Positions 1 through 15,606 of a stretch of 64,000 nucleotides of DNA are shown here, in pieces. The notes beneath the pieces were generated by a model that was not told where the DNA came from, did not search any database, and worked only from the letters and a program-made list of their open reading frames with translations. Numbering within the stretch: position 1 is the stretch's first letter; each line of letters opens with the position of its first letter. Both the position numbers and the translations under genes were made by a program. Source of the DNA: Phalacrocorax aristotelis (lineage: Eukaryota; Chordata; Aves; Suliformes; Phalacrocoracidae); assembly GCF_949628215.1 (NCBI RefSeq), contig NC_134310.1, forward strand, positions 13,529,401 through 13,593,400, read 5' to 3'.

Positions 1-1925
1 AAAAATCACATTGACTGGTTTCCCTTGGTCAACTATGTGGGTAACCTTGTCATAGAAGGAAATCAAGTTTGTTGGGCAGGACTTTCCCCTCGTGAACCCG
101 TGCTGGCTAGGACCAATGACTGCGTTGTCTTTCAGGTGTTTTTCAATAACTCCCAGAATAATCTTCTCCATAATTTTGCCAGGTACAGAAGTGAGACTGA
201 TGGGCCTGTAGTTACTGGGGTCATCCCTGTTGCCCTTCTTGAAGATTGGGACAACATTTGTCAGCTTCCAGTCAACTGGGACCTCTCCAGATTCCCAAGA
301 GCATTGAAAAATCATTGAGAGAGGTCTTGCTATGACATCAGCCAGCTCTTTAAGCACCCTCGGATGAATCCGATCAGGCCCCATCGACTTATAGGGATCT
401 AGCTGGAGCAGCAAGTCCTGCACAAGTTCAGGGTTTATGAGGAGATTATCGCTGCCACAGTCATGGTTCTCTAGCCCAGGGCTCTGGGGGTCCCTGAGCC
501 CACCATCGGTGTTGAAGACCGAGGCAAAGAAAGCATTAAACAGCTCTGCCTTCTCTATGTCCCTGCTTGTGAGGTGACCATTCTCATCAAGCAATGGGCC
601 AATGTTATTTCTGGTTTGCCTTTTGCCATTAATGTATTTTAAAAAGCCCTTCTTATTGTCCCTCACAGTACTGGCCAGTTTCAACTCTAATTGAGCTTTG
701 GCAACACATATTTCCTCCCTGCAGTAGCGAACAGCATCCCTGTAGTCCTCCCATGTTGCCTGACCTTGCTTCCACTGGCCATATACTTCCTTTTTTCTCC
801 TTATTTCTAGAAGAATATCCCTGGTCAGCCAAGCCAGCCTCTTGCCTCGCCTGCTTGACTTCCTACACTTTGGGATTGCCTTCTCCTGTGCTTTTAGGAG
901 GTGGTACTTAAAGAGCGACCAGCACCTTCAAAAGCTTTTTCCCAGGGGACCTTACTAAGCAGTTCCCTGAGCAGCCTGAAGTCTGCTCTCCTCATATCCA
1001 GAGTTGCGGTCTTGCTGGCAGCTTTCCTCCTGTCAACATAGATTTTAAATTTGACTGCTTCATGGTCACTGTGGCCAAGGTGGCCCCTGATCTCCGCTTC
1101 ACCCACAAGGCCCTCTCTGTTAATAAGTAGCAAGTCAAGGAAGGCACCTTGCCTGGTTGGTTCCCTTAGTACCTGTACCAAGAAGTTGTCATCCAGATTG
1201 TTTAGGAACCTTCTGGACCTGCTTGTTGTGTGGTATTCCCATTTGACATTTGGCAAGTTGAAGTCCCCCATAAGGACAAGGGCGGATGACTTAGAGGCAT
1301 CCCTTAGTTCCTTAAAGAATAACTCATTGGTGTCATCCTCCTGGCTGAGCTGCTTATAGTAGACTCCCATGACAACATCCGCTTTATTTGTCTATCCCTT
1401 AATCCTTACCCAGAGGCTCTCAACTGTGCCATCACCAACTGCAAGCTCCGTGCATTCCAGCTCCTCCACTACATACAAGGCTACCCCCACACCTCACCTG
1501 CCCTGCCTATCCCTCCTGAAGAGATTGCAACCATCCATCATTGCACACCAGTCACAGGACTCGTCCCACCAGGTTTCACTTATGTCAATGATGCAATATC
1601 TCTGGGACTGGGCCAAGGCTTCTAATGCCTCTTGCTTGTTCCTCATGCTGTGTGCATTTGTGTAGAAACACTTCAAGTGCAGCTCATTGTGCCCATCGTC
1701 ACATGTAGCAGTCTGAAGAGTCTCGCTAGCACACAGCTCCTCAAACTTTGGTGTGTCTACCTGTTGCCCATTGCTGACTAGCTTGGTATTGCCCCTTTCC
1801 CCCTTCCAATCTAGTTTAAAGCCCTGTCGATCAGTCCTGCTAGCTCCTGAGCAAAAAACTTTCCCCTTCTGAGAAAGTTGCATCCCATCGGATGTCAGCA
1901 GACCTGGTGTTGAATAGACCATCCT
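1..1925 (-). mobile_element. CR1 LINE, 3' part beyond window edge
   Basis: Read on the minus strand this is CR1 retrotransposon sequence: the end of ORF1 (esterase-like DG-x-Q-LS-x-KGK stretch near 1870, normally DGxHLS), then the ORF2 AP-endonuclease (SETWWDES near 1580, GDFNLP near 1265, SDHEAV near 1065), then the first part of the reverse transcriptase (MGPD near 385, NYRPISLTSVPG near 190). The frame breaks several times (1922-1494, 1370-894, then other frames), so the copy is dead. The RT palm and 3' tail lie beyond base 1. It abuts another CR1 head to head at about 1930. Confidence 0.93.
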
Positions 1926-1934
1926 GTGACTGAA

Positions 1935-4615
1935 AAGTAGTGTTCGCCTCTATCCTTCCAGTTACGGGGAATGATGAGGGAAGAAACAGGAAGAGCCAGC
2001 AGATCAATACCTGGCTCTGAGCCTGGTGTCACTGGCATAATTTTGGGTTTGTTGATCATGGGTCAGTCTACATGACACCAGGCCTGCTGGTGACAAAAGG
2101 GTTACACCTGTCTCAAAGAGGGGAAAGGATCTTTGTGCAGGAGTTAGCAGGGCTCATTGAAAGAGCTTTAAACTAGCTTTGAAGGGGGGAGGGGATAAAA
2201 CCAAGCTCGCTAGAGTTAAGCCTGGGGGCAGCACGCCAATGTTTGAGGGACAGTGTGCTAGCAGGGTCCTTCGGTCTGCCATCTCAGTGGACGTAGGGGA
2301 TGGAGATCCACATAGCAGCAAAGACACGAGGATTATTGATGTGTTAGAAACCATGGAAGCCTGAGAACGGTCACGTAGGACTTAGGGCTTCTCCCCCAAA
2401 AAAGGTGGCAGGATCAATAGCCCAATTGAAGTGCATCTACACCAATGCACGCAGCATGGGCAACAGGAGGAGCTGGAAGCCGTTTTGCAACTGGAAAACT
2501 ATGATATAGTTGCAATCATGGAAACATGGTGTGATGACTCACACAACTGGAGCACTGCAATGGATGGCTACAAACTCTTCAGAAGGGATAGGCAAGGAAG
2601 GAGAGGCAGTGGGGTAGTCCTCTATGTTAGGGAGTGTTGTGACTGTCTAGAGCTTGACGATGGTGATGAAAGGGTCTAGTGTTTATGGGTAAGAATCAGG
2701 GGGAAGGCCAACAAGGCAGATATGGTGGGTGTCTGTTATAGACCACCCAACCAGGATGAAGAGGCAGATGAAGTACTCTACAAGCGGTTGGCTGAAGTCT
2801 CACAATCTCTAGCCCTTGTTCTCATGGGGGACTTCAACTTAGCAGATGTCTGCTGGCAGTACAATACAGCAGAGAGGAAACAGCCTAGGAGGTTCCTGGA
2901 GTGTGTGGAAGATAACTTCCTGACACAGCTGGTGAATGAGCCAACTAGGGAAGGCCTGTTGTTTAAGAACAGAGAAGGACTTGTGGGTGATATGATGGTT
3001 GGAGGCTGTCTTGGGCCTAGTGATCACAAAATGATAGATTCTCGGAGAAGTAAGAAGAGGGGTTAGCAGAACTGCTACCTTGGACTTCCAGAGGGCAGAC
3101 TTCGGCCTGTTTAAGGGCCTGCTTGACAGAGTCTCTTGGGAGGCAATCCTGAAGGGCAAAGGAGTCTAGGAAGGCTGGACATTCTTCAAGAAGGAAACTG
3201 TAAAGGCACAAGAGCAGGCCATCCCCATGTGTCAAAAGATGAGTCAGCAGAGAAGACCAGCCTGGCTGAGCAGAGAGCTTTGGCTGGCGCTCAGGGAAAA
3301 AAAGAGTTTATGACCTTTGGAAGAAGGGGCAGGCAAGTCAGGAGGGCTACAAGGATGTCGTGAGGCTATGCAGGGAGAAAATTGGAAGGGCCAAAGCCCA
3401 ACTAGAACTTAATCTGGCTACTGCAGTAAAAGACAATAAATAATGTTTCTATAAATACATTAGTAAGAAAAGGAGGGCTAAGGAGAATCTCCATCCTTTA
3501 TTGGATGTGGGGGGAAACATAGTGACAAAGGATGAGGAAAAGGCTGAGGTACTTAATGTCTCCTTTGCCTCTGCCTTTAATAGTAAGACAGGTTGTTCTG
3601 GGGGTACCCAGCCCCCGGAGCTGGAAGGCAGGGACGGGGAGCAGAACGAAGCCTCCATAATCCAAGGGGAAATGGTTAGCGACCTGCTACACCACTTAGA
3701 CACGCACAAGGCTATGGGGCCGGACGGGATCCACCCAAGGGTACTGAGGGAGCTGGCGGAAGCGCTCACCAAGCCACTTTCCATCATTTATCAGCAGTCC
3801 TGGTTAACAGGGGAGGTCCCAGATGACTGGAGGTTAGCAAATGTGACTCCCATCTACAAGAAGGGCCGGAAGGAGGATCCGGGGAACTACAGGCCTGTCA
3901 GTCTGACCTCAGTGCTGGGGAAGGTTATGGCGCAGATCACCTTGAGTGCCGTCACACAGCATGTAAAGGACAACCAGGTGATCAGGCACAGTCATCAAGG
4001 GATTATGAAAAGCAGGCCCTGCCTGACCAACCTGATCTCCTTCTATGACAAGATGACCCGCTTAGTGGATGAAGGAAAGGCTGTGGATCTTGTCTACCTG
4101 GACTGTAGTAAAGCCTTTGACGCTGTCTCCCACAGCATTCTCCTGGAGAAACTGGCTGCTCGTGGCTTGGATGTGTGTACTGTTCACTGGGTGAAAAACT
4201 GGCTGGACGGCCGGGCCCAGAGAGTTGTGGTGAATGGAGTTGAATCCAGTTGGTGGCCGGTCACAAGTGGTGTTCCCCAGAGCTCAGTATTAGGGCCAGT
4301 CTTGTTTAATATCTTTATCAATGATTGGGATGAGGGGATTGAGTGCACCCTCAGTAAGTTTGCAGATGACACCAAGTTGGGTGGGAGTGTTGTTCTGCTT
4401 GAGGGTAGGAAGGCTCTACAGAGGGATCTGGCCAGGCTGAATTGATGGGCCGAGGCCAATTGTATGAGGCTAAGTGACAGGTCCTGCGCTTTGGTCAAAA
4501 CAATGCCATGCAATGCTACAGGCTTGGGGAAGAATGGCTGGAAAGCCGCCTGGCAGAGAAGGACCTGGGTGTGGTGGCTGACGGGTGGCCAAGACTGCCA
4601 ATAGCATCCTGGCTT
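1935..4615 (+). mobile_element. CR1 LINE, lacking its 3' end
   Basis: Plus-strand CR1. The end of the ORF1 esterase-like domain is at about 1940-2175, the endonuclease at about 2410-3130 (METWCDDS, YRPPNQD, GDFNLAD, SDHKM), and the reverse transcriptase at 3501-4445 in one open stretch with SKAFDAVSH and FADDTKLGG. Frameshifts and stops separate the domains. Unusually for CR1, which is normally 5'-truncated, this copy loses its 3' UTR and terminal repeats: it ends at about 4615, some 210 bases before a CERT1 exon, so a later deletion is likely. Confidence 0.93.
3501..4445 (+). pseudogene. CR1 ORF2 reverse transcriptase fragment
   Basis: Open stretch of 314 codons encoding most of the CR1 reverse transcriptase. 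The N-terminal part has [14 protein letters not shown], the finger region [12 protein letters not shown], then [13 protein letters not shown], the GVPQ-x-SVLGP motif and the catalytic FADD box near 4355. It begins inside ORF2, without the endonuclease in frame, and ends early at a TGA near 4443, so it is a relic of the element at 1935-4615 and not a host gene. Confidence 0.85.
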
Positions 4616-4829
4616 GGATTCTATTGATTCATAGTAACTTTAGAGATCAACATCAACATCTTAAACTTGCAGACACAATCTGAGTTATTAAGCCCCTGCT
4701 GCTTCCTGACAAGAAACAAATGGGCTGGTTTTAGAGGAGATGGCATTAAACTTGCTTTCATTATTTCTTTTTTTTTTTTTTTTTAATTAAAAGCCTCAGC
4801 ACTATTTTTGTGTGTGGTTTGGTTTTTAG
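4616..4829 (+). other. CERT1 intron end
   Basis: Unique-looking sequence between the CR1 and the first visible CERT1 exon. It holds a T-rich stretch at about 4768-4784 and ends in a pyrimidine-rich acceptor (TTTTTAG at 4823-4829). Confidence 0.7.
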
Positions 4830-6882
<2,053 letters not shown>

Positions 6883-6966
6883 TGGTAGAAGATGATGAAG
6901 ATGATTTCCCTACAATGCATTCTGATGGGGATTTTTTACATAACAGTAACAGCAGTAAGGAAAAAT
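6883..6966 (+). CDS. CERT1: CERT1 exon: acidic segment, residues 199-226
   Basis: Short exon of 84 bases encoding [19 protein letters not shown] and then HNSNSSKEK. It completes the codon left by the previous exon (G+TG, Val) and leaves one base (T) for the next. The acceptor is AAATTTAG after a CT-repeat tract and the donor is GTAAGT. The acidic core matches CERT; the flanking positions (MHSDG, HNSNSS) differ from the mammalian sequence I remember. Confidence 0.95.
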
Positions 6967-8398
6967 GTAAGTGTGTCAACTTCTTAACTGAAAATTCATA
7001 TGAATGGTATGATAAGCCTGATACAAGATGAGTATTTATGCTCTTTTCTAAGCAGAAAACAACAAGAATAGTTATTTGAATGTATGTGACAGGAAGTTCT
7101 TATTCGTGTTAAGATAATAATGAAAAGCGGCTAAGGAATGATAATCTGAGTTATTCTTAATTCACACAAATATTACTGCAAGCCTGTCAAAATGGAATTT
7201 CTTATTCTGTGTCCAAAGCCATTTCCACTACAAAATTCTGTTGAAACATTTGCATCATTTGGATATTGGGGACTGAGATTTGTAACAGGCAATTGCAGTT
7301 TTTCTTGCAAGTATTATCTGCTTTAGCAGTGTGGCAGAGCACAATGCTTTTCCATTTAGTTATGCCCCATTATGGTTCTATGGCTATGTAATGGTTAACT
7401 CAACATTGTTACTGATTCTCACTCATCATCATTTTAGTACTTTTTAAAACTGTATTTTCCAATGTTATGATGAACAGAATTCTGATTTTTATTCTTATCT
7501 TGAATGAGCTGGTTATAGTCATTGTGCTCACTGCATCCATGCAGTAAATGTGAAGAGCTCATGCAAGTCTTGCTATTATAGAAATCTGATACTTCTGGCC
7601 TGCCAGAAGTTGTGTATGCATTTAAAATCTATTTGGCGTTCTTCTTATACTTTCTCTTGTTTCCTGACTGGAATTATTTCAGTATTTACATTCTCTAGTT
7701 GTTGACAATTCAGAATTTGTTAGACTTTGGTTCACAAAACTTTGAAGCAGTCCAGTTTCAAATCTGATGGAATCTCCAAAAGAAGTACTTACCAAAAGCA
7801 TTTTTAAAAATGTAGGCACTTTCTTCAAGAACCTGGAAAATATATGGGTAAAATAAGCCTTTTCTATCTTCTGTTGTCTTTTTAACTGGCTCTAGCTCCC
7901 TGTATGTTGCATGTTTCTTTGCTGTATTTAAGTGCTCTTTCTAGATTATTGCCAAAACTGTTACAAGGAAAGGAAATGGAAGGAGCTTTCAGTATACTTC
8001 TAGAGAATTAAACATATGAGTAGATTTTTAAAAATTTATAAAGTGCTTGTTCTGCTAAGGATTAATTGTAGTGCTGATTTCAGAGGTTAAGTAGTGTATA
8101 ACTGAAGTTTTGAATAAATCTTTCTTGCCTCTTATCAGCAAAGATAAGCAAGCTTGCAATGCTCACCTGTAAGCAACTCCACAGTCCCACTAACCCTATT
8201 TTATATGTAAAAGACTATCTTTTTGAGGACTGTTAAGTCAGAACAAACTTCACAAAACTGAAAAATCCTTTTTTAAAAAATGTTGTATTTAATTTCACTG
8301 TATGATTCATTGTGAAAAAGATGTCTTAGTCAAACATTATTATTATAGAATGATGTCGGAGTTTCAGCTTAATTCACCTTTAGAACATTTCTTCTAAA
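6967..8398 (+). other. CERT1: CERT1 intron, unique part
   Basis: About 1.4 kb of AT-rich intron without a recognisable repeat, ending where a CR1 piece begins at about 8399. Confidence 0.75.
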
Positions 8399-8943
8399 GG
8401 AAGGAGGATCCGGGGAACTACAGGCCTGTCAGCCTGACCTTGGCACCAGGGAAGGTTATGGAGCGGTTCATTTTGAGTGAGCTCACCAGGCAAGTGCAGG
8501 ACAACCAGGGAATCAGGCCCAGCCAGCATGGCTTCATGAAAGGCAGGTCCTGCCTGACCAACCTGATCTCCTTCTATGACAAGATGACCCGCCTAGTGGA
8601 TGAGGGAAAGGCTGTGGATCTTGTCTACCTGGACTTTAGTAAAGCCTTTGACGCTGTCTCCCACAGCATTCTCCTGGAGAAACTGGCTACCCATGGCTTG
8701 GATGCGTGTACTGTTCACGGGGTGAAAAACTGGCTGGACGGCCGGGCCCAGAGAGTTGTGGTGAATGGAGTTGAATCCAGTTGGTGGCCGGTTCCAAGTG
8801 GTGTTCCCCAGAGCTCAGTATTAGGGCCAGTCTTGTTTAATATCTTTATCAATGATTGGGACGAGGGGATTGAGTGCACCCTCAGTAAGTTTGCAGATGA
8901 CACCAAGTTGGGTGGGAGTGTTGATCTGCTGGAGGGTAGGAAT
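8399..8943 (+). mobile_element. CR1 (+), first part, interrupted
   Basis: Starts in mid reverse transcriptase (a typical CR1 5' truncation) and runs through SKAFDAVSH and FADDTKLGG to GAGGGTAGG at 8943. There a minus-strand CR1 is inserted. The same copy resumes at about 9863 with AAGGCTCTGCAGAGG, which in the CR1 at 1935-4615 directly follows GAGGGTAGG. Confidence 0.92.
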
Positions 8944-9862
8944 CACAGAATCACAGAATGGTAGGGGTTGGAAGGGACCTCTGGAGATCATCTTGTCCAA
9001 CCACCCTGCTTGAGCAGGGACACCTTGAGCACGGGGCACAGGACTGAGTCCAGGCAGGTTTTGAATGTCTCCAGGGAAGGAGACTCCACAACCTCTGTGG
9101 GCAGCCTGTTCCACTGCTCTGTCACCCTCACAGGAAAGAAGTTTTTTCTCATGTTTAGCTGGAACTTCCTGTGTTTCAACTTGCGCCCATTGCCCCTTGT
9201 CCTGTCATTGGGCACTATTGAAAAGAGTCTAGGCCCATCCTCCTGACACATACCCTTTAGATATTTCTAGGTATTGCTGAAATCCCCCCTCGGTCTTCTC
9301 TTCTCCAGGCTGAACAAACCCAGGTCTCTCAGCCTTTCCTCATAAGGGAGGTGCGCCAGTCCCCTGATCATCTTGGTAGCTCTCCACTGGACTTGCTCAA
9401 GCAGTTCCCTGTCCTTCATAAACTGGGGGGGCCCAAAACTGGACGCGGTACTCCAAATGCGGTCTCACTAGGGCAGAGTAGAGGGGGAGGATAACCTCTC
9501 TCAACCTGCTGGTCACACTCCTTTTAATGCATCCCAGGATACCGTTGGCCTTCTTGGCCACAAGGGCACATTGTTGGCTCAGGGTCAGCTTGCTGTCCAC
9601 CAGCACTCCCAGGTCCTTCTCAGTAGTGCTACCTTCCAGTAGGTCAGCCCCCCAGCCTGTACTGGTGCATGGGGTTGTTCCTCCCCAGGTGCAGGACCTT
9701 GCAATTGCTCTTGTTGAATTTCATCAGGTTCCCCTCGGCCCAGCTCTCCAGCCTGTCCGGGTCTCGTTGCATGGCAGCACAGCCTTCTGGCGTATCAGCC
9801 ACTCCTCCCAGCTTGGTATCATCAGCGAACTTGCTGAGGGTACACTCTATCCCATCATCCAG
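8944..9862 (-). mobile_element. CR1 (-) 3' end nested inside another CR1
   Basis: Starts with the reverse complement of the CR1 3' repeat (AATCACAGAATCACAGAAT), then the 3' UTR and the last part of ORF2 (minus-strand stretches 9251-8988, 9606-9397 and 9913-9644, the last with FADDTKLGG). It is truncated at its 5' end near 9862. It is nearly the same sequence as the CR1 3' parts at 24562-26422 and 62143-64000, which marks a young subfamily. Confidence 0.92.
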
Positions 9863-10698
9863 GAAGGCTCTGCAGAGGGACCTGGACGGGCTGTATTGAT
9901 GGGCCGAGGCCAATTGTATGAGGTTTCACAAGGCCAAGTGCCGGGTCCTGCACTTGGGTCACAACAACCCCGTGCAACGCTACAGGCTTGGGGAAGAGTG
10001 GCTGGAAAGCTGCATGGCAGAGAAGGACCCGGGGGTGCTGGTTGCCAGCCGGCTGAACACAAGCCAGCAGTGTGCCCAGGTGGCCAAGGCGGCCAACAGC
10101 ATCCTGGCTTGTATCAGGAATAGTGTGGCCAGCAGGCGTAAGGAAGTGATCGTGCCCCTGTACTTGGCACTGGTGAGGGCACACCTTGAATACTGTGTTC
10201 AGTTTTGGGCCCCTCAGTACAAGAAGGACATTTTGTTGCTGGAGTGTGTCCAAAGAGGGGCAACGAAGCTGGTGAAGGGTCTGGAGAGCAGGTCTGATGA
10301 GGAGCGGCTGAGGGAACTGGGATTGTTTAGTCTGGAGAAGAGGAGGCTGAGGGGAGACCTTATCACTCTCTACAACTATCTGAAAGGGGGTTGTAGCAAG
10401 GTGGGTGTTGGTCTCTTCTTCCAAGTTACTTGTGATAGGATGAGAGGAAATGGCCTCAAGTTGCATCATGGGAGGTTTAGACTGGATATTAGGAAAAAGC
10501 CTTCACTGAAAGGGTTGTCAGTCATTGGAACAGGCTGCCCAGGGAAGTGGTGGAGTCACAGTTCCTGGAAGTATTTAAAAGACGTGCAGATGTGGCACTT
10601 AGGGACATGGTTTATTGGTGGACTCGGCAGTGTTAGGTTTACGGTTGGACTCAATGATTTTAAAGGTCTTTTCCAACCTAAATGATTCTCTGATTCTG
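9863..10698 (+). mobile_element. CR1 (+), second part with 3' end
   Basis: Continuation of the CR1 starting at 8399: end of reverse transcriptase ([14 protein letters not shown], then [16 protein letters not shown]), 3' UTR, and terminal repeat GATTCTCTGATTCTGTGG at about 10682-10700. Confidence 0.92.
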
Positions 10699-10699
10699 T

Positions 10700-11588
10700 G
10701 GCTACTCCATCCCAGGTGCAGAAACCAACATTTTTCTTTTTAGATTTCATCCCATTAATCATAGCCCAATGCTCCAATCTATCTAGATCCCTCTCCACGG
10801 CATCTTGTCCCTTGAGAGAGTCAACAACATCTCCCAGTTTGGTATCATCAGCAAACTTGCTAATGGTGCATTCAACTCATGCATCCAGCTCATTGATAAA
10901 TATATTGAACAGAAGTGGCCCTAGAATTGAGCCCTGAGGAACACCACGCTTGTGAATGGTTGCCAGCCAGATGTAGCCCCATTCACCAGAACCCTTTGAG
11001 CAGGTGACCGTTAGTTAAACGGGACTTTCCCTTTGTGAACCCATGTTGACTGTGCCTGATGAATGCATTAGTCTTTAAACACCTTTCAGTACTACTCAGT
11101 ATGATCTTCTCAGTAATTTTTCCAGGTACCAAGGTTAGACTAACAGGGCTGTAGTTTCCTGGGTCTTCCCTCATGCCCTTCTTGTAGACTGGAATAATGT
11201 TGGCTAGCTTCCAGTCAGCAGGGACCTCCCCAGACTCCCAAGGTCTTTGGTAGATGATCGCCGGAGGTCCTGCCATAACAGCCACTAGCTTCTTCAGTAC
11301 TCTGGGATGAAACCCATCAGGCCCCATGGACTTGTGAACATTCAGCTGATACAACTGGTCCCTTACAATTTCACTGTCCACAAATGGAAAGTCACTGTTT
11401 CCGCACTCGTGGTCCTCCAGCTCAGAGGACCGGGCAGCCCAAGATCTATCAGTATTATTAAAGACGGAGGCAAAAAAAGCATTGAATGTCTCCATGTTTT
11501 CTTTGCCCCTATTAGTCAGGTGACCATCTTCAACAAGTATCAGTCCAATGTTTTCTTTAGACCTCCTCTTGCTATTAACATATGTCGT
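10700..11588 (-). mobile_element. CR1 (-) reverse transcriptase fragment
   Basis: Minus-strand RT fragment of another CR1 subfamily (SKENIGLIL near 11550, HKSMGPDGFHPRVLKKL near 11310, FADDTKLGD near 10840) with a small internal deletion near 10985-11010. Both ends are missing: it abuts the tail of one CR1 at 10699 and another CR1 3' piece at 11589, as expected if later copies inserted into it. Confidence 0.85.
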
Positions 11589-11903
11589 AGGAGGTTGTAG
11601 CGAGGTGCATATTGGTCTCTTCTGCCAGGTCACCAGTGATAGAACGAGAGGAAATGGCTTAAAGCTGCATCAGGGGAGGTTTAGATTGGATATTAGGAAA
11701 AATTCCTTTACTGAAAGAGTGGTCAGACATTGGAAGTGGCTGCCCATAGAGGTGGTAGAGTCTCCATCCCTGGAGTTATTTAAAGGACGTGTAGATGTGG
11801 CACTCCAGGGCATGGTTTAGGAGGCATGGTGGTGTTGGGTCGACAGTTGGACTTGATGATCTTAGAGGTCTTTTCCAACCTTTATGATTCTGTGATTCAT
11901 ATC
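11589..11903 (+). mobile_element. CR1 (+) 3' end
   Basis: Short 5'-truncated CR1: end of ORF2 and 3' UTR (GGTTGTAGCGAGGTG onward), finishing with CTTTTCCAACCTTTATGATTC and TGTGATTC at about 11903. Confidence 0.9.
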
Positions 11904-12646
11904 TACATTCTTCTCATGTATCCGCTGTATATACACATTTGATATGTGAAATGTCATTAGGAAAGTCTGTATCTTTAGTACATCTGGCCATTTTGGAACA
12001 TTTAAATGCAAAGTGACTTCATTTTTTTTCATCATGTGTTTAACAGGAATTTGAAGTGATATCCACATTCCTCTTGTGAAAAGTTCTGTTATCAAGTCTT
12101 ATATAACTTATATGCTAAGAAATTGCTATGTATTATGGGTACCTGTATATAATCTCACTATAGCTCACTAGAGAAAATAATTTCTGCAACCCATTGCTTT
12201 CTGCGAAACTTCTAATTCCAGTTCTTATGAATCCTGATTCCATTAAATTTGCTTTCCATCAATTATTTATATTAAAAGCTTTATCTTCTTTTTGGTTTTT
12301 CTATGCCTTGGTTTGATTTCTAAGGGCTAAATCCATTAAAGATTTAGTAGCTGAGTGCTACAAAGCTTGATGAGAAATGAAGTTAGACTCTATGCCCTAA
12401 AGTGGAATCATAAGTGATGCGGTGGGAGAAGTAGGTGTCTTAGGTTGAGACACCCATGCCTGTGTATTGAGCAGAAAACTACTCAGGCTAACTCATAATG
12501 AAAGATTTATCTTAAACTTCACCCTTTTCTGAAGCTTTGTCTCAGAGCAGCTGTCAAGATTCTTTGATTTCTCAAGTTTCAGGTTCCCTTCTTCTCTATC
12601 CAGTCCTGGAAAGACTGGAACAATCTTTTTAACTGTAGCTAAGAAT
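11904..12646 (+). other. CERT1: CERT1 intron, unique part
   Basis: About 740 bases of AT-rich intron between two CR1 pieces. I see nothing else in it. Confidence 0.7.
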
Positions 12647-13203
12647 CATAGAATCATTTAGGTTGGAAAAGACCTCTAAGATCAAGTCCAACCGTTAAAC
12701 TAACACTGCCAAGTTCACCACTAAACCATGTCCCTAAGTGCCACATCTACGTCTTTTATATACCTCCAGGGATGGTGACTCAACCACCTCCCTGGGCAGC
12801 CTGCTCCAATGCTTGACAACCCTTTCGGTGAAGAAATTTTTCCTAATATCTAATCTAAACCTCTCATGGCACAACTTGAGGCTGTTTCTTCTCGTCCTAT
12901 CACAAGTTACTTGGGAGAGGAGACCGACACCCACCTCACTACAACCTCCTTTCAGGTAGTTGTAGAAAGCAATATGGTCTCCCTTCAACCTCCTCTTCTC
13001 CAGACTAAACAACCCCAGCTCCCTCAGCCACTTCTCATAAAACTTGTTCTCCAGACCCTTTGCCAGCTTCATTGCTCTTCTTTGGACATGCTCCAGCACC
13101 TCAATGTCCTTTTTGTACTGGGGGGCCCAAAACTGAACACAGTAGTCAAAGTGCAGTGTCACCAGTACCGAGTACAAAGGGACAATCACTGGGTGATAAG
13201 TCA
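12647..13203 (-). mobile_element. CR1 (-) 3' end
   Basis: Begins with AATCATAGAATCATTTAGG, the reverse complement of a CR1 tail, and continues into the end of ORF2 (a minus-strand open stretch of 156 codons from 13204 to 12734 with [18 protein letters not shown]). It is 5'-truncated at about 13203. Confidence 0.92.
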
Positions 13204-14983
<1,780 letters not shown>

Positions 14984-15606
14984 TGTCATGGTTTTGGCTG
15001 GGATAGAGTTCATACTCTTCACTGTAGTTGGTATAGTGCTGTGTTTTGGATTTAATATGAGAAAAATGTTGATAACACACTGATGTTTTAGCTGTTGCTA
15101 AGTAGTGCTTATACGAGTCAAGGACTTTTCCAGCTTTCCATGTTCTAGCAGGCGCACAAGAAGCTGGGAGGGGAGGGGGGCAGAGCCAAGACAGGTGATC
15201 CAAACTGGCCAAAGGGATATTCCATATCATATGATGTCATGCCCAGTATATTAACTGGGGGGAGTTGGCCGGGGGAGGCAGCAATCGCAGCTTGATGACC
15301 GGTGGCATTGGTTGGTGGGTGGTGAGCAGTTGCAGCACTTGTTTTGTTTAGTTTTTTCCCCCTCCCCAGGTTTCCTCCCTCTCTCCCCCCTGTTATTTTC
15401 CTTTTCATTATATTATTATCGTTATTATTACTACTACTACTACTACTACTACTACTGTTTTATATTAATCATTAAACTGTTTTTATCTCAACCCACGAGT
15501 TTTCTTCAATTTGATCTTCTGATTCTCTCCCCCATCCCACTGGGGTGGGGGGAGTGAGCGAGCGGCTGTGTGGTGCTTAGTTGCTGACTGGGGCTAAGCC
15601 ACCACA
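14984..15606 (+). repeat. 5' LTR of ERVL-like provirus (copy 1)
   Basis: Starts TGTCATGGTTTTGGCTGGG and ends GGGGCTAAGCCACCACA (TG...CA). Near the 3' end are a run of TAC triplets (about 15430-15455) and ATTAAACTG followed by TTTTTATCTCAACCCAC, the usual polyadenylation and R region of this bird LTR group. It is followed at once by a tRNA-type primer site and gag. It differs by roughly 15-20 percent (by eye, first 175 bases) from the LTR at 55849-56432 that could otherwise be its partner. Confidence 0.9.

Noticed and set aside
15425-15460. TAC/TTA triplet run as a stand-alone microsatellite of interest
   Set aside because: It is part of the LTR and occurs, in variant form, at the same place in related LTRs.
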